64,000 nt of DNA from CAWGGS01 sp046704745 (lineage in GTDB: Bacteria > Desulfobacterota > Desulfobulbia > Desulfobulbales > Desulfocapsaceae). The position numbers and the translations under genes were made by a program. Shown piece after piece: positions 1 through 7,649 of this stretch. The notes below the pieces were generated by a model. It was given only the letters and a program-made list of their open reading frames with translations, ran no database searches and was not told the DNA's origin. How positions within the stretch are numbered: the stretch's first letter is position 1; the number at the start of each line of letters is the position of its first letter. The stretch covers positions 17,672-81,671 of the forward strand of contig JBJKRL010000139.1 in NCBI GenBank assembly GCA_046704745.1. Direction: 5' to 3'.

Positions 1-521
1 TCCCAAAGGGTTTGATAGAACATGGCGCCGTGATGCCCCTGATCAAGTCCAAGGAACCCGGGAAGCTGGTTGCAGGCGATCAATACTGCGGCGCCTGCCA
101 TATAGCCGGTCAATACGGCATGGGAAATAAAGTTCAATAAAGTTCCAAGGCGTGCGAATCCCATCAACATTTTGATCAGGCCGACCAGCAAAGACAGGTA
201 CAAGGCAAGTTGGATATAGCTCATGCTGTTCGGTGCGGCCAGGGCGCTTAACACACTGAGGACGACGAGGGAGACCGTAGTGGTGGGACCGGAGATCAAA
301 TGCGCAGAGCTGCCCCACAAACAGCCGACGATCGTCGGTACGATAGAAGCATATAGGCCGTATTGAACGGGCAGGCCGGCAATCAGGGCATACGCCATGG
401 CCTGGGGGATGGTCATTACCGCTACCGTCAAACCTGCCAGCAAATCGGGCCTTAAGTACCGCAGTTTGTATCCGCGTAGCCAGGAAACAAAAGGCATGAA
501 ATTTTCGGTTCGCATTTGCAT
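1..521 (-). CDS. SulP-family anion permease, N-terminal part (runs off left edge)
   Basis: An inner-membrane SulP/SLC26 transporter, a family that moves sulfate, bicarbonate or other anions. Only the first ~173 residues are inside the window. The reading frame starts at the ATG at 521, preceded by GGAG seven to eight bases upstream. The SulP signature is clear early on: DLLAGLTVAVMTIPQAMAYA, then GLPVQYGLYASIVPTIVG, followed by hydrophobic segments with ISGPTTTVSL and SHAVLTGYMAGAAVLI. The STAS domain expected at the C terminus would lie outside. A 16-bp palindrome sits 30 bases upstream. In a sulfur-metabolising organism sulfate uptake is plausible but the substrate cannot be read from this fragment. 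Confidence 0.82.
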   Translation of the reverse strand, partial: MQMRTENFMPFVSWLRGYKLRYLRPDLLAGLTVAVMTIPQAMAYALIAGLPVQYGLYASIVPTIVGCLWGSSAHLISGPTTTVSLVVLSVLSALAAPNSMSYIQLALYLSLLVGLIKMLMGFARLGTLLNFISHAVLTGYMAGAAVLIACNQLPGFLGLDQGHHGAMFYQTLW

Positions 522-550
522 GCGTTCTGTCTCCGATTTTGGGAATGTTG

Positions 551-566
551 ATCATACCGGTATGAT
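551..566. promoter_or_regulatory. 16-bp perfect palindrome upstream of the SulP gene
   Basis: ATCATACCGGTATGAT is a perfect palindrome centred about 37 bases upstream of the SulP start codon. Its size, symmetry and place fit a dimeric repressor or activator site, or overlap with the promoter. No cognate regulator is recognisable nearby. Function is inferred only from position. Confidence 0.35.
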
Positions 567-777
567 TACATCGGACTGGCTATTAATTAAACGAATAGTG
601 TATCAAATACAGGTCAAAGGATCAAACAGGATTGTAAGGAGCCGGTAATTTCAGGAATCGTTTATGGGAGGTCGTCCAGGTAATTTATACAGAGCGCCAT
701 ACGTATGAGGCGTTTTTCAATCAGATATCATCTCGGGAAGACTGATATATACCGGTTGAATATTTCAGAACGCCAGG

Positions 778-1076
778 TTAGCCCTGCAGGTGTTTTTTTG
801 TATCAGGGTAGTTCTCAAGTGCTGTGATTACCAATTCCAGGGCCTGGCGGTATTCTATGGTTTTTTTCTTCTTCCTTCTTTCTGGCATGATCGGTAAAAC
901 TTACAAGCATATCGACCTCGGGGTTAAGGAATTGCTGCGTAAAGTAGTATATTCGGGTAGATCCGTATAAAGCACAGTCCAGCAAAGGGAGGAAATCTCT
1001 CCACTCGGTTCAGGGATTTGGAAATCAACTTGCGAGCTGGCAATTCATCTATCAATTTTACATGAAGACATGACAT
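778..1076 (-). pseudogene. frame-broken small gene of unknown family (~98 codons in three frames)
   Basis: Reading the minus strand, three consecutive frames give coherent protein-like text that joins into one ~98-residue product: from ATG at 1076 (MSCLHVKLIDELPARKLISK, SLNRVER), then from about 1000 to 890 in a second frame (FLPLLDCALYGSTRIYYFTQ, LNPEVDMLVSFTDHARKK), then from about 885 to the TAA at 778 in a third (KTIEYRQALELVITALENYP, DTKKHLQG). The second shift falls in an A-rich run (gaagaagaaaaaaa), a typical slippage site. I do not recognise the family. The rest of the 522-1183 gap shows nothing else. Alternative: chance coherence or a genuine short 36-aa ORF (778-888). Confidence 0.4.
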
Positions 1077-1183
1077 GGTTAATAGTCATGCAGGGTGGAC
1101 TTCATATTAACATTTCCAATGCTTCTTCCCCATAAAAACAACTGCCTGCAAGGCCAATTTAAAAGGGATTATTGAAAAAAAAG

Positions 1184-1801
1184 TTACCTATCATCCATTT
1201 GGTCTTCATCATCATAACCGGGGTAATACTTTTTCATACACTCAGGGCAGATGGAATGGCTGAATTGGGCATCCGAGTGGTCTGATATATACGCTTCAAG
1301 CTGATCCCATGCCTGGTTGTCATTACGAATTTTATGGCAATGCATGCAAATTGGAATAATCCCCTGGAGCAGTTTCACATGGCCCAAGGCCTCTTTCAGA
1401 TCTTCTACCTTTCGGGCAAGGGTTTCCTGAACCCGGACCATGCGCTCAGCCGCCCGGATCCTGGCCTTGAGTTCATTGGTATCGAACGGCTTGGTTATAT
1501 AATCATCAGCCCCGGCATCAAGGCCCTGAACAATTTCTTCCTTTGACGCCCGTCCTGTGAGCACAATTGTATAGATGGGAACAGGAAGTTCCATTTTTTT
1601 TATCTGCCGGCAGACTTCCAGGCCGTCCATTCCCGGCATCTCCCAGTCCAGAATCGCCACCTGTGGCCGGTCGGATGCCTGAAGCCTATTCAAGGCCTCC
1701 ATACCATCTTGAGCGATCAGGATGTCATGCCCCCACTTAACAAGGATCCCTCTAAGTATGAAACGGGAGGTTATGTCATCTTCAGCAATGAGAATTTTCA
1801 C
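1184..1801 (-). CDS. response regulator with C-terminal Cys-rich motif
   Basis: A 205-residue response regulator, last gene of a three-gene sensory operon. The start is the GTG at 1801, which overlaps the upstream kinase stop (GTGTGA) and has AGAGAGG just before it. Residues ~1-120 form a receiver domain: ILIAEDD at the N terminus, phospho-acceptor Asp in AILDWEMPGMDG, Thr in TIVLTGR and Lys in YITKPFD. A short helical linker follows. The tail carries a four-Cys pattern, CMHCHKIRN...HSICPEC, resembling a small metal-binding module that I have seen described at the end of other receiver, PAS or GGDEF proteins of this lineage. There is no DNA-binding or catalytic output domain, so it probably acts through protein contacts. 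Confidence 0.85.
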   Translation of the reverse strand: MKILIAEDDITSRFILRGILVKWGHDILIAQDGMEALNRLQASDRPQVAILDWEMPGMDGLEVCRQIKKMELPVPIYTIVLTGRASKEEIVQGLDAGADDYITKPFDTNELKARIRAAERMVRVQETLARKVEDLKEALGHVKLLQGIIPICMHCHKIRNDNQAWDQLEAYISDHSDAQFSHSICPECMKKYYPGYDDEDQMDDR

Positions 1802-4569
1802 ACGTTCCTCTCTTTGATAGCGTTTCTGACTTTTTGGTAACAAGACATGAATTCAGGTTCCAACTTGTTCAGCTTATCCAAAACATTGTTGCGGGCAGCT
1901 GTTTCCATTGCCTGGGCGAGCTTCTCCATGGCTTTGGCGCCTATATTTCCGGCAGCCCCCTTGATTTTATGGGCTTGGCCGGCAATGGATACGATATCGG
2001 CTTTTTCCAGAAAAGTGAGCAACTGTTGCACCTGATCTTCAACATCTACCAGAAAAACCTCCAGAAGTTCATCGACCATTTGTTTATCTCCCATGAGACG
2101 GTCAAGCAGGGCGGGATAATCAAACACATCGGTTGGCGATGCAGGCGAAGACCCACCAACTTCCGGATCTCTTGAATATGCCGTTTCCCGAGCGGCTCCA
2201 TTCTGCGGCACTTCATCAGGAAGGAGGTCCAGCCAGATGTTCAAAACCCGTTCCAGGTCTTCCGGTTTTACAGGTTTGGACAGATAGTCATTCATGCCGG
2301 AGTCGAGGGCTTTTTGCCGGTCCTTTACCATGGCATCAGCCGTCAGGGCGACAATCGGCACCTGGGGATTGATGGCTTTTGAACCATTACTTCGAATAGC
2401 GGCGGCAGCCTCATAGCCATCCATTTCCGGCATGTGACAATCCATGAAGACCAGTGCGTACGGAACGCTTTCAAGGGCTTTAACCGCTTCTTTCCCATTA
2501 CAGACGATGTCAACCGGAAAACTGAGTTTCTCCAACATTCCGGCGGCGACTTTCTGGTTAGTAAGGTTGTCTTCGGCAAGAAGGATTCTTCGTTTTTGTC
2601 GTTGTTTTTCAGACAGGACATGCCTGGTAATAAAAGCAACGGGTTGTCCCTTGCCCAGGCTTTGATCCATCCCCATAACCGTTGTCAGACAGGCATAAAG
2701 TCCAGACTGTTTCACCGGCTTACTGAGATAGGCCGAAAAGCCCAGCTGCTCCAAACGTTTTGCATCTCCTGGTCTTCCTGCGGAAGTCATCATCACCAGC
2801 CTGGTCTGCCTCAGTTTCCGATCCTTTTTGATGGTCGCTCCCAGCTGGTCCCCGCTCATTTCAGGCATCTGCATGTCAATAATGGCAATATCAAACCCGT
2901 CACCTGATGCGGCTTCCTGGTGGAGGATTTCCAATGCCTCATCAACCTTTGAAGCTTCAACACACCTGCAGCCCCAAGAATTGAGTTGCTCTCTTAACAC
3001 AGTACGGTTGGTCTGGTTATCATCAACGACGAGAATCCGTTTCCCTGTAATACTGTTTTCCGGCAAAGGAGAATCGTCCAATGGTTCTTCCTGTTTCCCG
3101 AACTCAGCTGTAAACCAGAAGCTCGAACCTTTTCCTTCCTGGCTCACAAGTCCGATATCCCCTTTCATGAGACTCGCCAGTCGTTTTGAAATAGAAAGTC
3201 CGAGGCCGGTTCCTCCATATTTCCGTGTGGTGGACCCATCCACCTGAGAAAAGGCTTTGAACAGCTTATCCTGTTTTTCCTCTGGGATCCCGATTCCGGT
3301 ATCCCGGACTGTGAAACGGATGCGACTTATGGTTTCTGTTTCGCGGTCTGATGTCACTTCAATGACCACTTCCCCGGCTTCTGTAAATTTAATAGCATTA
3401 TTGACCAGGTTGAGCAGGACCTGCCGCAGCCTCCCGGGGTCACCCAGCAAACGGGTGGGAACTTCCGGGTGAAAGAGGATGACATATTCCAGACCTTTTT
3501 CATGGGCTTTAAAGGCGGAGAGGTCGGCCACCTCTTCCAGGGTATTTCTCAGATCAAAGGCAATGATTTCAAAATCAAGTTTTCCTGCCTCAATTTTTGA
3601 TAGATCAAGAATATCGTTTATTAGTAAAAGCAATGCTCCTCCGCTGGCCTGAATGGTATTGGTATACTCCTGCTGCTCCGGAGTCAGATCAGTTGACAGC
3701 AGGAGCTCGGTCATTCCAATCACACCGTTCAGAGGTGTGCGAATTTCATGGCTCATATTGGCAAGAAACTCGCTTTTAGAGAGGTTTGCAGCTTCAGCTT
3801 CCTCTATTTTTTCTTTTAATTTTGTAATCATAAAGTCGAAGGATTGAGATAAATTTCCAATCTCATCTCTTCTCTGAAGCATTGTCTTTTCAAATTTTAC
3901 ATTAAATTCTCCACCTGAAACTTTCTCTGCTAACCGGGAGAGCTTAATGATAGGTGCCGATATTCTATGTGATGCAAACAACACAAATACGATGCACAGG
4001 CAACAAACAAAAACAATAAGAACGATACCGATGGTTAAAATAGTTAAATTTGCTTTTTTCTTTTGTTCTTGAAGAAGCCTTATATCTGATAGTTCTACCA
4101 AAATAAGGTCGGCCGTATTCTCCCTGACAAATACATTTTCCTGGTTGAGAGATGTATAGATTTTTGAAATATTATGAATATTACCTTGTAAAACTTCCTT
4201 TATTACCTCATCAGAACTGCGAATCATTCGGGTAACAATATTTTTTAACCCTCTATAGTACACTTTGCTTTCATCATACGTAACGCTGGTATCAAGCTGA
4301 TGAAAAATTGATTGGAATTGTTTTTTGATTGTCAGGTAATTTGCCATTCTCATTTTGTTGTGAATATTATTGAGCAGTAAATGAGAACTCTCAACAAATC
4401 GGGCTGATTCATCAATGAGTGAATATTCAAGAATGATATGATCAATGATTTTTTCATAATCAGACGTAATTTTCACATGCATGTGCATCAAAACAACAAT
4501 AAAGCAAAATATACTCCCGATAATCGCCAGGGAGGCCACAATAATTCTGCTTCGAATGGTTTTAATCAT
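1798..4569 (-). CDS. membrane hybrid histidine kinase (HAMP-HisKA-HATPase-REC-REC-HPt)
   Basis: A 923-residue BarA-like phosphorelay sensor kinase of the inner membrane. Order: membrane helix ~9-29, helical periplasmic region ~30-173, second membrane helix ~174-199, HAMP ~200-255, HisKA with the phosphorylated His274 in NMSHEIRTPLNG, HATPase with DTGIGIPEE and GGTGLGLSIS, receiver 1 (ILVVDDNQTN, IIDMQMPEMSG, LSKPV), receiver 2 (ILLAEDNLTN, FMDCHMPEMDG, YLSKPVKP) and a C-terminal HPt with AHKIKGAAGNIGA. It lies 21 bases after the xylose-type binding protein gene and overlaps the response regulator gene by four bases, so the three are surely co-transcribed. The likely logic is ligand-loaded binding protein sensed by the periplasmic part, then phosphotransfer to the regulator; this is inferred from context. 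Confidence 0.93.
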   Translation of the reverse strand: MIKTIRSRIIVASLAIIGSIFCFIVVLMHMHVKITSDYEKIIDHIILEYSLIDESARFVESSHLLLNNIHNKMRMANYLTIKKQFQSIFHQLDTSVTYDESKVYYRGLKNIVTRMIRSSDEVIKEVLQGNIHNISKIYTSLNQENVFVRENTADLILVELSDIRLLQEQKKKANLTILTIGIVLIVFVCCLCIVFVLFASHRISAPIIKLSRLAEKVSGGEFNVKFEKTMLQRRDEIGNLSQSFDFMITKLKEKIEEAEAANLSKSEFLANMSHEIRTPLNGVIGMTELLLSTDLTPEQQEYTNTIQASGGALLLLINDILDLSKIEAGKLDFEIIAFDLRNTLEEVADLSAFKAHEKGLEYVILFHPEVPTRLLGDPGRLRQVLLNLVNNAIKFTEAGEVVIEVTSDRETETISRIRFTVRDTGIGIPEEKQDKLFKAFSQVDGSTTRKYGGTGLGLSISKRLASLMKGDIGLVSQEGKGSSFWFTAEFGKQEEPLDDSPLPENSITGKRILVVDDNQTNRTVLREQLNSWGCRCVEASKVDEALEILHQEAASGDGFDIAIIDMQMPEMSGDQLGATIKKDRKLRQTRLVMMTSAGRPGDAKRLEQLGFSAYLSKPVKQSGLYACLTTVMGMDQSLGKGQPVAFITRHVLSEKQRQKRRILLAEDNLTNQKVAAGMLEKLSFPVDIVCNGKEAVKALESVPYALVFMDCHMPEMDGYEAAAAIRSNGSKAINPQVPIVALTADAMVKDRQKALDSGMNDYLSKPVKPEDLERVLNIWLDLLPDEVPQNGAARETAYSRDPEVGGSSPASPTDVFDYPALLDRLMGDKQMVDELLEVFLVDVEDQVQQLLTFLEKADIVSIAGQAHKIKGAAGNIGAKAMEKLAQAMETAARNNVLDKLNKLEPEFMSCYQKVRNAIKERNV

Positions 4570-4590
4570 CTTCCTGTTCCATTCACGCGT

Positions 4591-5625
4591 TTAGTTTTTG
4601 TTGTAAACGTCTTCTCGAGAGTGAAACCCATCTTTAATAACTGTGTCATCTATGTTTTCTTTTGTCACCGCTATGGGCTTTATAAGATATGAAGGCACCT
4701 TGATTGCCCCATTATCAATCATTTTGTTGGCTGCCACTTTTTTCCCCTGTGCAATGGCTATAGCAATTTGTGCAGCCTTTTTGGCGAGGATTCGTATAGG
4801 CTTATATACGGTAACAGTTTGCAGGCCTTGAACGATCCTCTGGCATGCCGGTAACTCTGCGTCTTGGCCGGACACAGGCACTTTACCTGCCAGGCCATAT
4901 TTCCGAAGTGCCTGAATTGCACCAAAAGCAGTGCCGTCATTGGCACAAATAACAGCATCTATATGTTTGTTTTTCTCTAAATAGGCATTGAGATTTTCAT
5001 ATGCTTTATCAGGCCGCCAGTCTTCTGAAAACTTATCCAAAACAATTCTGATATCTCCGTTGTCGATTTTTGGTCGTAATACATTAAACGTACCTTGTTT
5101 TACCAAAAAGGCATTATTGTCATTTGGTGATCCTCCGATATAGGCAAAGTCCCCCTTATCGACAACGGAGAGAATGCTTTTTGCTTGCAATTCACCTACC
5201 ATTACATTGTCAAACGAGATATAAAAATCCAAATCACAATTCATAATCAACCGATCATACGCAATTACCTTGATCCCCTCATGATGAGCCATTGCAACAA
5301 TCCCTGCGGCGGCTTTACCATCAGTAGGTACTACGACCAGTATGTCCACACCCTGCATGATCAGGTTCTCTGCCTGTGACATCTGAAGACCACTGTCATT
5401 ATTGGAAAATTTTATGTTAACAGTACCCCCTAACTCTTTTACATCTTTCGTAAACAATTCCTGATCCCTCAGCCACCTTTCTTCACGCCTCGTGCCCAAT
5501 GAAAAACCAATTGTCAGTTTTGACTTTTCCGAACCGGTCTGGGTTGCTGCAAAACAATCTTGGAAAATACCAGCCCCAAAAAGGATCACTAAAAAGACCA
5601 TGCCGATACGTGTTTTTTTAATCAT
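4591..5625 (-). CDS. xylose-type periplasmic sugar-binding protein, kinase-linked
   Basis: A 344-residue secreted solute-binding protein of the type I (LacI/XylF-like) fold. Residues 1-27 are a signal peptide ending near CFAATQ. The mature part starts LTIGFSLGTRREERW and shows family hallmarks: NLIMQGVDILVVVPTDG, HHEGIKVIAYDRLI, YISFDNVMVGELQAK, ICANDGTAFGAIQAL, VPVSGQDAELPACQRI and VYKPI. It closely fits xylose/galactofuranose-type binders. No ABC permease or ATPase gene accompanies it; instead it heads the operon with the hybrid kinase, so it most likely serves as a ligand receptor (as ChvE does for VirA) and not as a transporter subunit. The start has GAGG nine bases upstream. Confidence 0.87.
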   Translation of the reverse strand: MIKKTRIGMVFLVILFGAGIFQDCFAATQTGSEKSKLTIGFSLGTRREERWLRDQELFTKDVKELGGTVNIKFSNNDSGLQMSQAENLIMQGVDILVVVPTDGKAAAGIVAMAHHEGIKVIAYDRLIMNCDLDFYISFDNVMVGELQAKSILSVVDKGDFAYIGGSPNDNNAFLVKQGTFNVLRPKIDNGDIRIVLDKFSEDWRPDKAYENLNAYLEKNKHIDAVICANDGTAFGAIQALRKYGLAGKVPVSGQDAELPACQRIVQGLQTVTVYKPIRILAKKAAQIAIAIAQGKKVAANKMIDNGAIKVPSYLIKPIAVTKENIDDTVIKDGFHSREDVYNKN

Positions 5626-5635
5626 TCAGGGAGCC

Positions 5636-5995
5636 TCATAATTTTGGAGATGGTTTTAGTAACCCTTGTCTTTCATTCTTTGTCCTGGCTCTTAAAGCCG
5701 CAATGTCCGGCCGATATCTTCCCCATATTCTCAATAAAAGCTCTGCTTGTAAAAGACGGCCTGTTGATTCGACAATGTGGTTTACGTCCACCTCATTAGC
5801 AAAAGAGAGTTCCAATAAATTCCTCTCGTCCGGAACCAGTTCAAGCGGAGAAGCCACTTTGACCGGTTGGCCATCCTCTCCTGATAGATGTACTCTGGTC
5901 CTGCTCCAAAGGTGATCTTCCGGTCATGCAACGAGCTTTGCCGCGACAGGATTCATTTCTATTATAGCATGTTGTCGCCAATAAATGGCGCTGAT
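5636..5995 (-). pseudogene. C-terminal remnant of a REP-associated (Y1/RAYT) transposase
   Basis: A single open frame on the minus strand reads IYWRQHAIIEMNPVAAKLVA, then an in-frame TGA, then PEDHLWSRTRVHLSGEDGQP and on to a terminal TGA at 5636. This matches the pattern around the second half of Y1_Tnp/RAYT proteins, in which R-x-I-E-x-N-P-V-x-A-x-L-V-x-x-P-E-x-x-x-W-S is conserved, followed by an ESTGRxL...GR tail. The N-terminal HUH catalytic half is gone and the frame is interrupted, so it is a dead gene. It lies ten bases upstream of the binding-protein gene. RAYTs are the enzymes that spread REP repeats, which fits the repeat-rich gaps elsewhere in this window. Confidence 0.55.
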
Positions 5996-6177
5996 TCATT
6001 GGAAAAAGGGGGGGGGTTGCCGGAATGATCTCGCCTTTTTTTGAGAGTTGATGCTTTGGGATTAGCTGCAATGCGCTTAAAATCAATGGGCTCGACCGGA
6101 AAATGAACGATGGAAAGATTCGGCAACCTGGAGGAATTGAGGAGGTGAGGCAGTTTGACTTAGGGAGAGCATAAATG

Positions 6178-6223
6178 AAAAGGCCTGCATCCTTTTTGGG
6201 TTAGTAAAGGACGCAGGCCTTTT
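6178..6223. terminator. strong bidirectional terminator-like hairpin
   Basis: An 18-bp stem with one mismatch: AAAAGGCCTGCATCCTTT at 6178-6195 pairs with AAAGGACGCAGGCCTTTT at 6206-6223 around a 10-base loop. Both strands end in a T run, so it can stop transcripts from either side. It lies about 340 bases beyond hypB and could end that minus-strand operon. The surrounding 5996-6357 shows no gene. Confidence 0.6.
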
Positions 6224-6357
6224 CAAGGTAGTAAGTATTGAGTGCGTCTCTAGAATACCAATGTATAAAACGGAGGTCAAATAAAAAATGCTAGTGATGA
6301 AATTTCGTCGTTAATTGCAATCAAACTAACCCGCATTATCATGACCGTCCATTATAG

Positions 6358-6530
6358 CGGCGCGAGCTTAACAATTGATGAAAATTGAGATGATCTCAAT
6401 GCTTAGGAGACAAAGGGTAACCTTTTCGCGGGTGTCCTGCAGCCTGGATGCCTTCGAGCAAGCCCCCATGGAAGGTGAATGGTGTTCCGTGAAAAGGTTG
6501 CCCCTCAGCTTTGGCTGATTTTCGGATACA
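6358..6530 (+). ncRNA. candidate structured RNA, copy A (unknown family)
   Basis: This stretch has a diverged homologue at 37387-37547 on the opposite strand; roughly two thirds of positions agree by eye over ~165 bases. Shared blocks include GATGATCTCAATG, GTAACCTT, TGCAGCC/CGCAGCC, GAAGG and CCGTGAAAAGG. Copy A folds with ATTGAGA/TCTCAAT at its 5' part, a long pairing GGGTAACCTTTTC with GAAAAGGTTGCCC, and a terminal hairpin TCAGC-TTTG-GCTGA followed by TTTTC. In copy B this last hairpin is TCGGT-TTTG-ACCGA, so two base pairs changed on both sides with loop kept. No plus-strand gene follows, which fits a free-standing small RNA with its own terminator. The family is not recognised. Confidence 0.5.
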
Positions 6531-6564
6531 GCATTGTGGTAATTATCATCGTTTGCGGAGGGAC

Positions 6565-7242
6565 TCATGAAATATACAATTTGATTTTTTGGGTTAGCCA
6601 ATCGGCCCAGGCATCCACCCCCTGGCCGGTCCTGCAGGAGAGGGGAAAGATATGTATATCCGGGTTTATTTTTCTCACCCGCTGCTCTAGAACAGCGAGA
6701 TCGAAGTTGGTGAGTGCTGTTTCAAGGTAATCGGTTTTGTTGACGACAAGCACATCGCACTTTGAGAACATCAACGGATATTTCAAGGGCTTGTCGTCGC
6801 CTTCGGGAACGCTCAGGATCATGACATCGATGGTTGCTCCAATATCGAATTCCGCCGGACAGACCAGGTTGCCGATGTTTTCAATGAAAACCAGGTCCAG
6901 GGAATCGATATCAAGAGATGCAAGCCCCTGCCGAACCATGGGTACGTCCAGATGGCAAAAACCGCCGGTCTGCAGCTGGATCGCCTCAGTTCCTGTGGAG
7001 CCGACGGCTTCGGCATCAACCGTGGAGTCGATATCCGCTTCGATGACCGCCATGCGCAGATCGTTTTTCAGGGCTGGTAGAGTCTGCAGAAGCAGGCTCG
7101 TCTTGCCGGAACCGGGTGAGGACATCAGATTAATGAGGAAAGTCCTGCTTTTTTTTAATTCATCCCGCAGGTTCCGGGCCAGAGCATCATTGTCGGCCTG
7201 GATATTTTCTTTGATCTTGATCAGCCTGATCGCATCACTCAT
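6565..7242 (-). CDS. hypB: hydrogenase/urease nickel incorporation GTPase HypB
   Basis: A 225-residue SIMIBI-class GTPase that loads nickel into [NiFe]-hydrogenase during maturation. Visible motifs: Walker A in MSSPGSGKTSLL, EADIDST, the metal site at the dimer face (GGFCHLD and NLVCPAEFD) and the guanine-specificity motif NKTDYL. The N terminus lacks the His-rich nickel-storage stretch and the CxxCGC motif found in some HypB proteins. The start ATG at 7242 overlaps the hypA stop in an ATGA arrangement, so translation is coupled. It implies that [NiFe]-hydrogenase genes exist outside the window. Confidence 0.95.
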   Translation of the reverse strand: MSDAIRLIKIKENIQADNDALARNLRDELKKSRTFLINLMSSPGSGKTSLLLQTLPALKNDLRMAVIEADIDSTVDAEAVGSTGTEAIQLQTGGFCHLDVPMVRQGLASLDIDSLDLVFIENIGNLVCPAEFDIGATIDVMILSVPEGDDKPLKYPLMFSKCDVLVVNKTDYLETALTNFDLAVLEQRVRKINPDIHIFPLSCRTGQGVDAWADWLTQKIKLYIS

Positions 7243-7592
7243 TGGGCCGTCATCTCCTCTATGAAATATTCTTTGCCGGACAGGATCGAAAACCCTTGGG
7301 TGGCACCGCAATGCGGACATTTCAGCTCCTGGAGGTTTTCCTTGGTCGTTTCCACAAGGGTCTTGCAAGAGCCGCAACGCAGGGTGATTCCATCTTGCAG
7401 TATGATAAGCTTTGCCCCATTGGCAATGGTATCCCTGCTCAAATAATCAAAGTAGTGCTGCAGCCAGGTATCTTCAAGATCTGTGAGGCCGCCCACCCTC
7501 AGGGTGATGGAGTAGATCCTCGTGGCCCCGTTCTGTGCCGCATGCTTTAAGGCAATATCGAGAATCCTTTCGGTTACGGGAAGTTCATGCAT
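7239..7592 (-). CDS. hypA: hydrogenase maturation nickel metallochaperone HypA
   Basis: A 117-residue HypA, which hands nickel to the hydrogenase large subunit with HypB. It begins MHELPVTERIL, with the nickel-binding His2, and has the structural zinc site as CGSC and CPHC separated by ~22 residues. Length is normal. The ATG at 7592 was chosen because HypA must begin MHE; a longer open frame upstream has no meaning. The ribosome site is weak (aaactccc). It follows the iron-sulfur protein gene by 38 bases, across a perfect hairpin, and overlaps hypB by four bases. Confidence 0.95.
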   Translation of the reverse strand: MHELPVTERILDIALKHAAQNGATRIYSITLRVGGLTDLEDTWLQHYFDYLSRDTIANGAKLIILQDGITLRCGSCKTLVETTKENLQELKCPHCGATQGFSILSGKEYFIEEMTAQ

Positions 7593-7620
7593 GGGAGTTT
7601 TTTTTACGGTTATCCTGTTT

Positions 7621-7649
7621 AGAGAGGGGGTTATATCTTCCCCCTCTCT
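7621..7649 (-). promoter_or_regulatory. 10-bp perfect hairpin enclosing a stop codon, before hypA
   Basis: AGAGAGGGGG and CCCCCTCTCT form a perfect 10-bp stem with a nine-base loop holding the TAA of the iron-sulfur gene; the last codons of that gene make up one arm. No T run follows, so it is not a classical terminator. It may slow ribosomes, protect an mRNA end or partly separate hypAB expression from the upstream gene. Confidence 0.5.

Noticed and set aside
43..555. A 170-codon minus-strand open frame over the SulP region
   Set aside because: It is a shifted shadow; the SulP frame starting at 521 has the family motifs and runs off the edge.
6083..6280. 65-codon minus-strand frame
   Set aside because: It runs through the terminator hairpin and has no protein-like pattern.
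6358..6530. Reading the repeated element as TPP, cobalamin or 6S RNA
   Set aside because: Short look-alike strings (GGTGCTGAGAG, CAGCCAGGA) occur but the order of conserved segments does not fit.
6368..6601. 77-codon minus-strand frame
   Set aside because: It lies within the structured-RNA candidate and overlaps hypB; no family resemblance and no ribosome site.
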